A stretch of 64,000 nt of DNA from contig JBPOFU010000007.1 in assembly GCA_051252075.1 (NCBI GenBank), positions 1 to 64,000 of the forward strand, read 5' to 3'. Positions 35,601 through 43,929 of the stretch are shown here, in pieces. The DNA is from Oceanococcus sp051252075. Lineage in GTDB: Bacteria; Pseudomonadota; Gammaproteobacteria; Nevskiales; Oceanococcaceae. Under the pieces are notes generated by a model. That model had not been told where the DNA came from, searched no databases, and saw only the letters and a list, made by a program, of their open reading frames with translations. The translations under genes and the position numbers were made by a program. Position 1 is the first letter of the stretch. Each line of letters opens with the position of its first letter.

Positions 35601-36412
35601 ACGATGGCGACAGTGTATCGCTGCAGTTGGTCGATGATCCCGAACACGCACAAAAGCAACATGCCCGCGGTGTGTTACGCCTGTTGCTGCTGGCCCAATC
35701 CGGCCGCTTAAAACCACGTTTGAAAAGCTTGCCGGATCGTGCGTCTGTGATTTTAAGACTGGCCGCATTACCGCATGCGGACAGCAGCACCACTCATTTG
35801 CTCGATCTACTCAAGCCAGCACCGCCCATGGATGGCGAATTGCTCAGTGATTTGGCAGCGCGCAGTGTGCAAGACAGTCAATTGCAACTCGAGATACGCA
35901 GCTTGCAAAGCTTTGAATTAGCCATGCAAGACCCGGCGCGACTGGCCGAGCAATTGCACAAGCACTGGCGTGCAGTACAAAAGCTGGCGGATGCCTGGGC
36001 GCAATGGCAAACCGTGCCGAAGCTGCCAACACTAAGCAGCAGCTACGCCGACATACAAGAACAATTGATGTGGCTGCTGGCCGCGGGCTGGATTAGCCGC
36101 ACGCCGGTACTCGATGACCTGCCCCGTTTTATCCAAGCCCTGTGCCTACGCGCACAGCGCTACGCACAACACCCGTTGGCCGATGAAGAACGCATGGCCT
36201 TGATCACACCACATTGGCAGCGCTGCAAAGAGGCACTCAATAGCTGTGCGAAAAAGCAGAAAACCGCTCCACAAGCCTTAATAGATTACCGCTGGTTGAT
36301 TGAGGAATACCGTGTATCTGTGTTCGCACAGAGCATACGCACCCGACAAAAGGTTTCAGCGAAGCGGCTGGATGCATTGTGGCAGGCATTGCGTACACAG
36401 CTACCGCATTAA
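32615..36412 (+). CDS. hrpA: ATP-dependent RNA helicase HrpA
   Basis: The 1265-residue protein is close to the size of E. coli HrpA. It has Walker A GATGSGKSTQLPK (~residue 50), the DEAH box IIDEAHERSLN (~147), SATLDAEKF, and motif VI QRKGRCGRTAPG. The winged-helix and helicase-associated region follows, then a long HrpA-specific C-terminal extension. DEAH helicases of this type act on structured RNA; in E. coli HrpA resolves stalled or collided ribosomes. Start and stop are clean, and the gene stands alone between divergent and AT-rich flanks. Confidence 0.95.
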   Translation: MAKVSAKDAARTPREPIACTWQYPENLPVSQAREEILAALEQSQILILCGATGSGKSTQLPKFCLEAGRGCHGLIAHTQPRRLAARALAERVAEEIGEEAGGTVGWQVRFKSVTSENTRVKLLTDGVLLNELRHDRLLKRYDTIIIDEAHERSLNIDFLLGYIKRIASKRPDLKIIITSATLDAEKFSRHFNNAPVIQVPGKSHPIELRYRDPDKKEVAESIAAAVAELWRDDSGDILVFLPGEGEIRETAAHLNGHVSLKRWADADILPLFARLGSARQQKIFKPGNKRRIVLATNVAETSLTVPGIRHVIDSGTARISRYNPRSKIQNLQIEDIAQANADQRKGRCGRTAPGICIRLYAQDDFDARPRYTEPEIQRTNLASVLLQMADLGLGEAEDFPFIDPPHRRYLNDARRLLSQLQALREDGRLSKTGRQLARFPLDPRMGRILLAARHSGIEDQVRPIVAALSMQDPRERDSENRQKSDQAQAPFQDKSSDFISLLNLWQSSQNQYKSTSQSDYRRWCKTHYLNARRMQEWRDLVKQIRHDARRPQDEKTAQPKPTPSDESVDTMKIHQALLSGLLDHIALHDEKGEFRGPRDARWRIHPESALAKKPPAWMVAGEIVHTRRTYARSVAKVEPDWIEAAATHLVQRNALEPSWDSKRGEVIAREQVVLFGLILVADRRVAYANYDAQHARRLFIEHALVGGRWGIDQIPAFLRANLELSKRVQAEENKTRRRDLLRTDDELIDWYAQRLPAKVNNRQGLLAALDDMDVASLKMQDSDVRNQDGPTLADAYPSRLQVNGQTLRLQYIFDPGQEEDGVNLDVPIAQLNQLTTQRLEWLVPGLLDELLESIIKALPKAQRRAFVPVNETVKRCLEKIAFGQGDLYQQLARQLTQIAGGQAPSAQQLRAADLPERLKMRIRIRDSKGRLTASGRQLDALKAQMGDKARTAFAKTKDPRWDINGLRTWDKEKLDESLPESVKTADGLLAWPSLKDDGDSVSLQLVDDPEHAQKQHARGVLRLLLLAQSGRLKPRLKSLPDRASVILRLAALPHADSSTTHLLDLLKPAPPMDGELLSDLAARSVQDSQLQLEIRSLQSFELAMQDPARLAEQLHKHWRAVQKLADAWAQWQTVPKLPTLSSSYADIQEQLMWLLAAGWISRTPVLDDLPRFIQALCLRAQRYAQHPLADEERMALITPHWQRCKEALNSCAKKQKTAPQALIDYRWLIEEYRVSVFAQSIRTRQKVSAKRLDALWQALRTQLPH

Positions 36413-37035
36413 ATCTCGCCATCAAGGGAAATATTTACAAGAATTCAGTTATCTTCGAGCGTTCAGAACACGCTGCACATTCAATTGCAAGCCAGTTAAC
36501 TCAAGCAATATTTTTAGATTTCCAGCACTTTTTTGGAGTGACCGTTTGCCCTGTCAGCTACAGAAAAAATTGAGCTGCACACGTCGATTTTCGGCGGAGA
36601 ATATAGTTCTGGATAGAGAAGCGTGTCTACTATCCAAAAAGATAGGACGCACAGTAAATGTTGTATTCCGCAACAGTATAAATTACACCAAATAGCATTC
36701 AAATAACGCTAAAAATATAGCCTATCACCATGATTTAATTAATTTTTATTCTCGCATACAACCTCAATAGAAATCATCGTCCAATCTCCCAATCGCTGAA
36801 TAAAATTTTTTTCGAAAAGTGCATTCATACTTCATATTGGGCTAACAACGCGGAGAAATTCTATATAGCTGCGCAATGTGGCGCCTTAGCCAGCAAGTCA
36901 CCACTTTCTAAACTAAGACTTTGGTTATTTGAACTAACAGAGGATGCGAATTAAATCGGTCACGCACAACGGCCAATTTTTCTTTTACGTACGTGTTAAG
37001 GTTTCGCGTTTTTACTTTGGGTTAAATCTCAACTC
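36413..37035. other. AT-rich gap of 623 bases without a gene
   Basis: The stretch is clearly richer in A and T than its neighbours and its few open frames are short, lack ribosome binding sites and look random. An ACGTACGT palindrome lies shortly before the next gene and a 6-bp pair GGCTAA/TTAGCC spans 36840-36891. No repeat, tRNA or terminator is convincing. It marks the left border of a region of unfamiliar genes. Confidence 0.6.
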
Positions 37036-37914
37036 ATGATGAAATTATTGTTTCCGCTTTGCATCGCAAGCGTAGTAATGAGCGGCTGTTCAGATTCAGA
37101 TTCAGCGCCTTTATCCTCTCCTGATACCGGTTTACCGAGCGGCCAGCCACCCGCTGCACAAACCTGCGTTGTTCCGAACGCGTCCGCTGGAACCAAGGCT
37201 GATGGCGATGAACAAGGCGCGCGCGCCAACGCGTGTTTCAATCCTGAATTGTTCATGGCCAATGGTCAGTTGAATCTGGAGTACGTGCAGAAAAAAGGTT
37301 TGAGCAGGGACGCTGAGGACGTCAGCTCACTTGGAGTACAAACCGACGTGCGCTATCGCAACTGCGATGCGGCGAAGACCTACGGACAGGTTGACACCAC
37401 GAGCTTGGCTAGCGGTGAAACTCAAAGCGCAAGCGTTGCCTTTTATGACGTTGCAAATGAAAGCAATCTGACCGTATTCCGGCTCGGAACGCAGTCCGAA
37501 AGCGCGCCGAACGGCTATACGCTGGTGTCGGAAACGACTTATGAACCATACCTAGAGATGCGTTTTGATCTTGCTGAAGGAGACAGCTTCGCACGCAGTT
37601 ACTCCAGCAAAACCGTGGCTACGCTTTCGGGACTTTCCGACGGAGGCGGTGGCTCCAACACCAGTTCGACGCAGTCGCAGGTGCAGGAGATCGTGAGTTT
37701 CATGGGGACTGAGTCCATTGTCCTGGAAGCGGGCGTATTTGATGCCTGTCATTTCAACCTAGAGACCACCCGCACGGTGGATGACGGCGAGCCGACTACC
37801 CATTATTCCAGCCAGTGGTTTGATGTTGGTTCCGGGGTGCTGCTAAAAGTTGAGGACGCGGGACAGGTGAAGGAACTCACCGATGGCTTAGTCAATGGAC
37901 GCAGTCTGGACTAG
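37036..37914 (+). CDS. Lipoprotein of unknown function
   Basis: The 292-residue product begins with a lipoprotein signal peptide, lipobox VMSGC with the cysteine at residue 18. A Ser/Pro-rich linker and two cysteines (QTCVV and ANACF) follow. The remainder is rich in beta-strand patterns (LEMRFDLAEGDSF; SSQWFDVGSGVLLKVED) with another pair of cysteines, suggesting a beta-sandwich lipocalin-like or DUF-type outer-membrane lipoprotein. I do not recognise the family. It has no close plus-strand neighbour and is followed by a hairpin with T5. Confidence 0.75.
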   Translation: MMKLLFPLCIASVVMSGCSDSDSAPLSSPDTGLPSGQPPAAQTCVVPNASAGTKADGDEQGARANACFNPELFMANGQLNLEYVQKKGLSRDAEDVSSLGVQTDVRYRNCDAAKTYGQVDTTSLASGETQSASVAFYDVANESNLTVFRLGTQSESAPNGYTLVSETTYEPYLEMRFDLAEGDSFARSYSSKTVATLSGLSDGGGGSNTSSTQSQVQEIVSFMGTESIVLEAGVFDACHFNLETTRTVDDGEPTTHYSSQWFDVGSGVLLKVEDAGQVKELTDGLVNGRSLD

Positions 37915-37925
37915 CCACTTCGAAC

Positions 37926-37992
37926 ATGAAAAACCGTCTCTTCGGCAAGAAGGTTACGGCCAATAGTCTCCGGCGACGAGGCGGTTTTTCAT
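37926..37992 (+). terminator. Bidirectional terminator between convergent genes
   Basis: The arms ATGAAAAACCG and CGGTTTTTCAT, extended by CTC/GAG with one mismatch, form a stem around a 37-base loop region. The T5 run on either strand could serve both the lipoprotein gene and the minus-strand cytochrome operon. Confidence 0.55.
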
Positions 37993-38074
37993 CAGCAATT
38001 CCATGGACAAAAAAATACGGCCATAGTGACTTTTAGTAATGGACCGGAACTGAATTAAACTTCGGGTCTTCCGC

Positions 38075-40681
38075 TTAATCCAAAGCTGAGCAAGCGCCCT
38101 GCTGCAAGCATTCCAACCAAGGCAGCAATGCTTGTGCCCGTTTTTGTTGTTGCGGGTACAGTAGCTGTTGTGCCCTACCCCAGTCTCCGTTGACTAACGC
38201 CATGATGGCGTGATGCCACGGCCAGTCTTGAGCCGGCTCTGCTTGCACCGCCTTGAGCTCCGCCAGCGACAAGCCGGCTAAGCGAATAACGGGCATCCGT
38301 AATCCCATCTGCAACGCTGCGACGCTGCTACGGGCGAAAGCCTCGCCATCCAATTGCACTTGACCATTAAGCACCGGCTGCCACAGCCAGTCAGCCTCGG
38401 CTTGCTGCTTGAGTTCTTGTGACCAAAGCTGCTGTGTCCAAGCGGACTGCGCTAAGCGTTGTTGCGTAGCGATATCATCCATCCACGCGAAATAATGTTG
38501 CAAGGTCGCTTGGTCAGCCGCGTTGTGCTGCAAGCGCCCCGGATGATTGTCATCCAGCACCGGACCTTGACCGACCCAAGCTTGCAGTTGTTGGGCATCG
38601 GCAAGAAAAGTAGCTGCCAACTGGGATGCCCGCTCGAAGCCAACTTCTCGCAGCAAACCTAGAGTTTGTGGCTGCCGGAACAACGGGAAAGGCGCTTGCA
38701 CAGCAGACGCGGAAAACTCGCGCCCGCCCATCAATACCCAATTGTAATGACTACCCGCCCACAAGGAACAATCGGAAAATACGCGACAAAAGGCACGAAT
38801 TATGGCGGCACTGGAATCTCGCGAAAGTTGATCCACCGGCAACCAATGGGTGCTTAAACCACCCTGTGCCAAACGCTGATAAATCAACGCAAAGTACTCT
38901 TGCGTGTACAAATTCACCACTCCGGCCAAACGTGGCGGCGGCGGTTCCGCGGTGATAATGTCCCACACATTTTGGCTATTCAGCAGATGATGGCGGCCGT
39001 CATCAATATGCAAGTGTGAACGGCTATCTTGCAGCGGTGAATCGCGTCCAGATACTGCGTATATCTCTTGGCTTAAAGCCACACTGGCCTGCGAGGTATC
39101 CACCACGTCCAATCGCTGCAATCGCTGATCCGCCAACAAAGCGTTTGCCGTTGTCCCTACCCCATAACTGATGAGCAATGCACGCTGCGGATTGGCATGT
39201 AAGGTTTGCGGCAATTGGGCGAACAGGCGCATGTAGCGCAAGGAATCAAACTCGGTGCCGGACATGGAATAGCCATCGGTCAACAAGCGCCAAGCCACAG
39301 GCTGGCCATTCACATCGCGTCGCGCCAATTGCAGGCTCGCGTCCTTGGCGAAGACTATCTCACCCTGACGCGTATGATCTGGGAAATGGGCCAAAGCTTG
39401 ATCCGCCCATAGCTCTCCCGGGTCACGATAGAACACCCCCACAATCAGCAGCAAACTCAGCAGCGACCACGCTTTGCGTAGCGGGGCGACGAAGTAACTC
39501 AACAAAGCAAAGCTCGCAGCGCACAGCAGCCACGCCCGCACTATGCCCAGTGCGGGCACCAATACCCAAGCGGCCGATAATGCACCCAGCGCTGCCATCA
39601 GAGTATTGATCAAATACAACTGCCCACTGGCCTGCGCTGAACTGGCGCGTTGTTGCCGCAGCATGCGCATGCTGCGACTGAACAGCGCACCGGACGCGCT
39701 ACTACAAGGCAAGGCCAACACCAGCACCGTAGCCAGCAAAGGCAGCTCCCTAGGCCAGAGCAACAGAGACAAGCAGGACAGGACACAAGCCCAGGCCGCG
39801 ACTTGCAGCCAAGCATTGAGATCCAACCTCCGAGACTGGCTAGCTCCCACGCTCAAACCACCAATCACGACGGCAACGACCAAAGCGAAGAGTGTGTCAT
39901 TGCCGCTGTAGTGCATCAGCAATGCGCGCAACCAGATCACTTCCAAGGCCAATATCAAAAACCCACTGGCGGCGACAAGGAGGAAGCTCAAATGGCTTCG
40001 GTCGACCGCTGTTTCTGGGGTCTCTTCTAACACAGCCACACGTGCAGAAAGCCAGACTGTCGGGCGTTTCCCCAGCCACAGCACCAAGCCCGCGGCCAAC
40101 ACATTGGCACTTAAAGCCAAGCCTGATGCAACAGGAATGCCATATTGACGCAACAACAGCACACCCAAGCCTGCACCTGCCATTGCGCCTAAGGTATTTG
40201 CGGCATAGAGGCGAGGAAAAGCTTTTTGAAATGCCGATGGTTTGCTCAAACACGCTTCGCACAGCAAAGGCATGGCCATACCCATGGCGATAGTCGGCAG
40301 TAACAGGCTAGCAACTGCAATAGAGATCGCAACACCATTGCCTAACTCCAGCGCTAGCCAAGGCAGTACAAAGACCAAAGCAGCCGCAGCCACACCCGCA
40401 AACAGTTCCACCCCGGCATAGACCAAGGATGCACGCTGATGCCAACGGCTAGTTGGCGCGGGCAAAGACATGAAAAACGCGCCCAACCCCAAGCCAAGCA
40501 TAAAGGCGGCCAAAATGACCGCCGAGGCCGAGACGCTGCGGCCCAAGACCAGCTCTAATCGACGAAATAACAGCAGTTCAAACAGCAGCGCAGCAAACCC
40601 CGACAGCGCGGCGGCAATATAAAACGCTGGAACGAGGCCGGCAGCTTTGAAATTAATCCCGACTTTCCGGCTCGGTTTCAT
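38075..40681 (-). CDS. Polytopic membrane protein fused to an aminopropyltransferase-like domain
   Basis: From the ATG ending at 40681 (MKPSRKVGINF) the product has 868 residues; the frame extends 27 codons further into the preceding gene. The N-terminal half has about a dozen membrane helices (LSGFAALLFELLLFRRLELVLG; LGLGLGAFFMSLP). A spermidine-synthase-like domain begins near residue 500 with ALLISYGVGTTANALL, DVVDTSQ and HIDDGRHHLL. Where true aminopropyltransferases have the catalytic Asp-Thr/Ser-Thr/Ser-Asp-Pro motif, this protein has IITAEPPPPRLAG. A polyamine product is therefore doubtful. It is the last gene of the cytochrome operon. Confidence 0.75.
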   Translation of the reverse strand: MKPSRKVGINFKAAGLVPAFYIAAALSGFAALLFELLLFRRLELVLGRSVSASAVILAAFMLGLGLGAFFMSLPAPTSRWHQRASLVYAGVELFAGVAAAALVFVLPWLALELGNGVAISIAVASLLLPTIAMGMAMPLLCEACLSKPSAFQKAFPRLYAANTLGAMAGAGLGVLLLRQYGIPVASGLALSANVLAAGLVLWLGKRPTVWLSARVAVLEETPETAVDRSHLSFLLVAASGFLILALEVIWLRALLMHYSGNDTLFALVVAVVIGGLSVGASQSRRLDLNAWLQVAAWACVLSCLSLLLWPRELPLLATVLVLALPCSSASGALFSRSMRMLRQQRASSAQASGQLYLINTLMAALGALSAAWVLVPALGIVRAWLLCAASFALLSYFVAPLRKAWSLLSLLLIVGVFYRDPGELWADQALAHFPDHTRQGEIVFAKDASLQLARRDVNGQPVAWRLLTDGYSMSGTEFDSLRYMRLFAQLPQTLHANPQRALLISYGVGTTANALLADQRLQRLDVVDTSQASVALSQEIYAVSGRDSPLQDSRSHLHIDDGRHHLLNSQNVWDIITAEPPPPRLAGVVNLYTQEYFALIYQRLAQGGLSTHWLPVDQLSRDSSAAIIRAFCRVFSDCSLWAGSHYNWVLMGGREFSASAVQAPFPLFRQPQTLGLLREVGFERASQLAATFLADAQQLQAWVGQGPVLDDNHPGRLQHNAADQATLQHYFAWMDDIATQQRLAQSAWTQQLWSQELKQQAEADWLWQPVLNGQVQLDGEAFARSSVAALQMGLRMPVIRLAGLSLAELKAVQAEPAQDWPWHHAIMALVNGDWGRAQQLLYPQQQKRAQALLPWLECLQQGACSALD

Positions 40682-41402
40682 GCAAGGCGGCGAGGCGTTC
40701 TTCCCCGTCCTTGTCGGTGCGCCAGACCACTTCCGGAAACAGCAAGACGCGCCACAGACCAATCAACATGTACAAATAAGTCAAACTGAAGATAATGCCG
40801 CACAACATCGAAATCACTTCAAAATTCGGACTTAAGTATTTGATTCCCCACCAAGACATGACATCAACAAGCGCTGCCGCCAAGCCCATGGGGAATATCC
40901 ATTGGTAGGGCCATAGGTGATTAAACTGCAGGGAGAACGGCACCCCGATCACTAAAAATGAGGTGGTGAAGCCGAACAAATGGGCGTGGGTAAATGCAAT
41001 GAGCTTGCCCAGAGACATGGCCGCGAAATACTCCTCAGCACTGCCTTGCAAATGCAACTGGTAGCTGATTTCAGCCGCACCAAAGGCAAAAGCAATGGCG
41101 TACAAAGTAATGGCCATGGCCAAGCCACGCTTTATCCCAGTTGGGTAGTAGTGCAAATTGAGCGATTCGCGCGAGTTCTGAAAAGGTACGGTTTTCCACA
41201 ACAACAACATGAGTACGAAGTAGAACGCTCCCAATGCAATCGGGCCTCCGATGGCCACCCAATCACTCACCGGTGCAGGCACTTCCACGACATCATCCAG
41301 TGATAGGTCATCAAGCACACTGAAACCCTCTTGTGCCAACAGCATATCTGGCCACGCCAAGGCCATTGCAGCTACAAATAAGCAAGCCAGAATTTTCATC
41401 AC
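40653..41402 (-). CDS. Polytopic membrane protein of the cytochrome operon
   Basis: The 249-residue product has a signal peptide (cleavage after MLLAQ-like region, ~residue 24), a short acidic periplasmic stretch and about five membrane helices. The third helix contains LIAFTHAHLFGFTTSF, with two histidines that could bind haem or metal, and another histidine lies at FNHLWPYQW. I do not recognise the family. The gene overlaps the mono-haem gene by 4 bases and the aminopropyltransferase-like gene by 29 bases, so the three are coupled. A quinone- or haem-linked membrane partner is a guess from context. Confidence 0.7.
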   Translation of the reverse strand: MMKILACLFVAAMALAWPDMLLAQEGFSVLDDLSLDDVVEVPAPVSDWVAIGGPIALGAFYFVLMLLLWKTVPFQNSRESLNLHYYPTGIKRGLAMAITLYAIAFAFGAAEISYQLHLQGSAEEYFAAMSLGKLIAFTHAHLFGFTTSFLVIGVPFSLQFNHLWPYQWIFPMGLAAALVDVMSWWGIKYLSPNFEVISMLCGIIFSLTYLYMLIGLWRVLLFPEVVWRTDKDGEERLAALHETEPESRD

Positions 41403-42178
41403 TGCCCTTTCAGTCGTACGTAAAGCAAACTGCCGGCTTTTTTTAGGCCATTAAGTATGGCGCTATCCAAATCCTCACCATCACCGGCGGGCAAATTATC
41501 TACCGCCAAACCCTTCACTTGGCTAAATGCTGTGGATTGTTCCACCGCTGGCACAGCCTTGGCGTGCATAGGCACCGCCTGGCTGACCTTCAGTTGTCGA
41601 TCTGTAACGAGAATGACGAAGAATTGCTGTTGTTGAAATGTCACCGGCACGATAATCGCGGTGCCTGCCGGTTTGCCAGATTCTATGGGTATGTAAATGG
41701 TGGTTTCGTCCTGTTTCGCCAAAGCAACGCCCATTTGCGCGGCACGCTCAATGTCTTTGTCGGTCAACAACGCATCCAAGGGCTTATAGCGAGTAACGCC
41801 TGGAAACAGTTTCTGCACGTCTCTAGGAATTAGGTTCGCTGTATCCAACCAATCACCGGGCTTAGCCGGAGTGGACTTTTTATTGCCCGGATTCGCTTTA
41901 GCGGCCATCTCTTGGCTGTTGCTGTGGCTATCTTCATCCGCATCTTGCTCTGCCAAGGCCACGAAGCTGGCCATCGTTGCACCATTCTCCTTAAACAATT
42001 CGCCATAAACGTTCAAATCGGAACCACCACCATCGACATGGCAAGCGTTGCAACTGGGCATGTAGCCCGCTTGTTGCTTGTACATTTGAGCGAATCGCGG
42101 CTCAGCTGAAACCGATGAAACCGAGAGTGACAGCAACAGGACGCCCAGCGCCTGATGAGTGTATTTATACATACGCAT
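41399..42178 (-). CDS. Exported mono-haem c-type cytochrome with calcium-loop-like motif
   Basis: The 259-residue product has a signal peptide (cleavage near SVSAEP, ~residue 25) and one CxxCH haem site (CNACH, ~residues 43-47). An EF-hand/thrombospondin-3-like acidic loop follows (DADEDSHSNSQE). The C-terminal half resembles no cytochrome domain I know; it has strand-rich segments (TTIYIPIESG; FFVILVTDRQLKVSQAVP) that recall FMN-binding-like folds only loosely. It starts 5 bases after the 575-residue cytochrome stop and overlaps the next gene by 4 bases. Confidence 0.75.
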   Translation of the reverse strand: MRMYKYTHQALGVLLLSLSVSSVSAEPRFAQMYKQQAGYMPSCNACHVDGGGSDLNVYGELFKENGATMASFVALAEQDADEDSHSNSQEMAAKANPGNKKSTPAKPGDWLDTANLIPRDVQKLFPGVTRYKPLDALLTDKDIERAAQMGVALAKQDETTIYIPIESGKPAGTAIIVPVTFQQQQFFVILVTDRQLKVSQAVPMHAKAVPAVEQSTAFSQVKGLAVDNLPAGDGEDLDSAILNGLKKAGSLLYVRLKGQ

Positions 42179-42183
42179 ACGCT

Positions 42184-43911
42184 TTAAAATTCGAACAATG
42201 AAGGCACTTGATCACGCATAGCGCTGAGCGGCTCTTGGCCTTGCTGCTGCGCCTCGAGCAAGGCTTGACGCTGCCAGGAATCGCTGGGCGGCATCAAACT
42301 GTTTTCTTTGCGTGTGCCGAGATAACGCTGGTAATCCAGCACTTCGCGTATTTCTGAGGTGTCTTGTATGCCCGCTAGCACCGTTTTTTCATCTGCTCCC
42401 GACATGAAATTCAATCGGGCAGAAGGATTGCCCCGATGACAAGCGAAACAATAGGTTTCGAAAGGTCGCAACAGAGAACCCTCCGCCAAGCTTAAAGGCG
42501 GCTCACCTTGTGCTATGGGGGGCGACATCTCACTCACGTCATCACAACAATAATTTCGCGGTTCTGCACCCAGCGCACTGGCCAAAGCATTGAGCATTTG
42601 CACTCGCTGAAAAGGCTCAGGATCGAACAACAATTCGGACAAGTCCGCGACCGCTTGACTGAGTTTTTTGGCATCGTAATCTGCCAACGCTTCCAACCGC
42701 GCAATGTCATCCGCTGAGAACATTTGTGCCAAACCGTAAACGCCATCCAATTCTTGAGCACGAATCTGTTTTTTCGGCCGGCGCGGTGTTAATGGATCGA
42801 ATTGCGCTGCCAACTTGGGCAATTGATCAAAATCGCTGAGCTTGTCACCGCTACGCACAACTTTGCTGTCTTCAATAAACAAGTTCTTCAACTGCTTCCA
42901 CCAAGGATCTTGGTAAAGATCTTGATTCAGTGGATCGCGGTTATTCAAATCACCATTGGCTAAAAGGATGCCGCCGGAAGGCCACGCTTGCGCTTGCAGT
43001 TGCAACAGCTGTTCGGTGTCCTTGTTCAACCCCGATTGATCCAAAGCACTGGGGTTGAGTGCATAGGTCAAAGCCAGCCGGAGCATTTCACGCCTACAGG
43101 CATGACCGGTTTCGCCGCATCCATCCAACCAAATCTTTTGTGTGGTAGGAATGACATTGGCCATATCCGTCAAATCATCAAACGCCTGGGCTTCATCCAA
43201 AGGACGCTGCAAAGGCAGACCAAAATAGTCGGGGCCATCCAAATGCGCTGCTAAGCGTTGTGATATCTGCGGATTGACGTTGGTTTCCTGCCAAGGTCGC
43301 ACCGGAAAAATCGGTGCGCCTCCTGTGTGGCAAGTGGTGCAAATGGCGCGCTTGGCGTAAACAATGCGTGGCACACAGCCCGCGCAATAATTTTCAACCA
43401 ACTGGAACTCGAAACGTCCCGCCACTTCGTTGTAAGAGATGACTTCAATTTCATTGGCATCTTCGACAAAACCAAGAAACAAACGCCCGCGTAAGCGGGG
43501 GGAAACAGCAGCACCCGCAGGCGCCTGTGCTGTAGCTGCCAGCACAATACGGGGGCCGGCAAAATGGGCTTGGCCTTTGAGCAAGGAGCGACCATCGGGA
43601 ATCAACAAACTGCGCGCTTGCCGCCCGTCTTTATCATAGGCCGCAATCATGTCTATCACACGATCAAAGGGAAACGGCAAGCTGCCATTTTCCCGTATCA
43701 AGTGATCGAATAATGAACGCGTACCTGGCGGCGGCAAGTCGGTTTCAGGAATCTGCTGCCGGTGCAAACTGCCCCGCTCGCTCTTGGATGCTTGCACGCT
43801 TGCCAAGGCCTCGATACTAGACTCGCGGTCAGCTGCCTGCCTAGGCAGCATGATAAAGGCCAAAACGGCCAAGAGCACCACGCCACCCGGCAGCAACATG
43901 AGTTTTTTCAC
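42184..43911 (-). CDS. Exported di-haem c-type cytochrome-like protein
   Basis: The 575-residue protein has an N-terminal signal or anchor (LMLLPGGVVLLAVLAFIML) and two CxxCH sites, CTTCH near residue 192 and CFACH near residue 488. An extra CxxC (ENYCAGC) lies just before the first. The long segment between the sites is unlike small cytochrome domains. Sequences such as LRPFETYCFACHRGN suggest a C-terminal cytochrome-c-like domain with planctomycete-type character. The family is not recognised. It lies 18 bases after the large cytochrome gene. Confidence 0.7.
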   Translation of the reverse strand: MKKLMLLPGGVVLLAVLAFIMLPRQAADRESSIEALASVQASKSERGSLHRQQIPETDLPPPGTRSLFDHLIRENGSLPFPFDRVIDMIAAYDKDGRQARSLLIPDGRSLLKGQAHFAGPRIVLAATAQAPAGAAVSPRLRGRLFLGFVEDANEIEVISYNEVAGRFEFQLVENYCAGCVPRIVYAKRAICTTCHTGGAPIFPVRPWQETNVNPQISQRLAAHLDGPDYFGLPLQRPLDEAQAFDDLTDMANVIPTTQKIWLDGCGETGHACRREMLRLALTYALNPSALDQSGLNKDTEQLLQLQAQAWPSGGILLANGDLNNRDPLNQDLYQDPWWKQLKNLFIEDSKVVRSGDKLSDFDQLPKLAAQFDPLTPRRPKKQIRAQELDGVYGLAQMFSADDIARLEALADYDAKKLSQAVADLSELLFDPEPFQRVQMLNALASALGAEPRNYCCDDVSEMSPPIAQGEPPLSLAEGSLLRPFETYCFACHRGNPSARLNFMSGADEKTVLAGIQDTSEIREVLDYQRYLGTRKENSLMPPSDSWQRQALLEAQQQGQEPLSAMRDQVPSLFEF

Positions 43912-43929
43912 GACGGCAGGTTCTGTCGC

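Noticed and set aside
36839..36891. GGGCTAAC ... TTAGCC as a possible integron attC site
   Set aside because: The right box lacks the required GTT, the left box breaks the consensus, and inner boxes do not pair; no integrase or cassette array is present.
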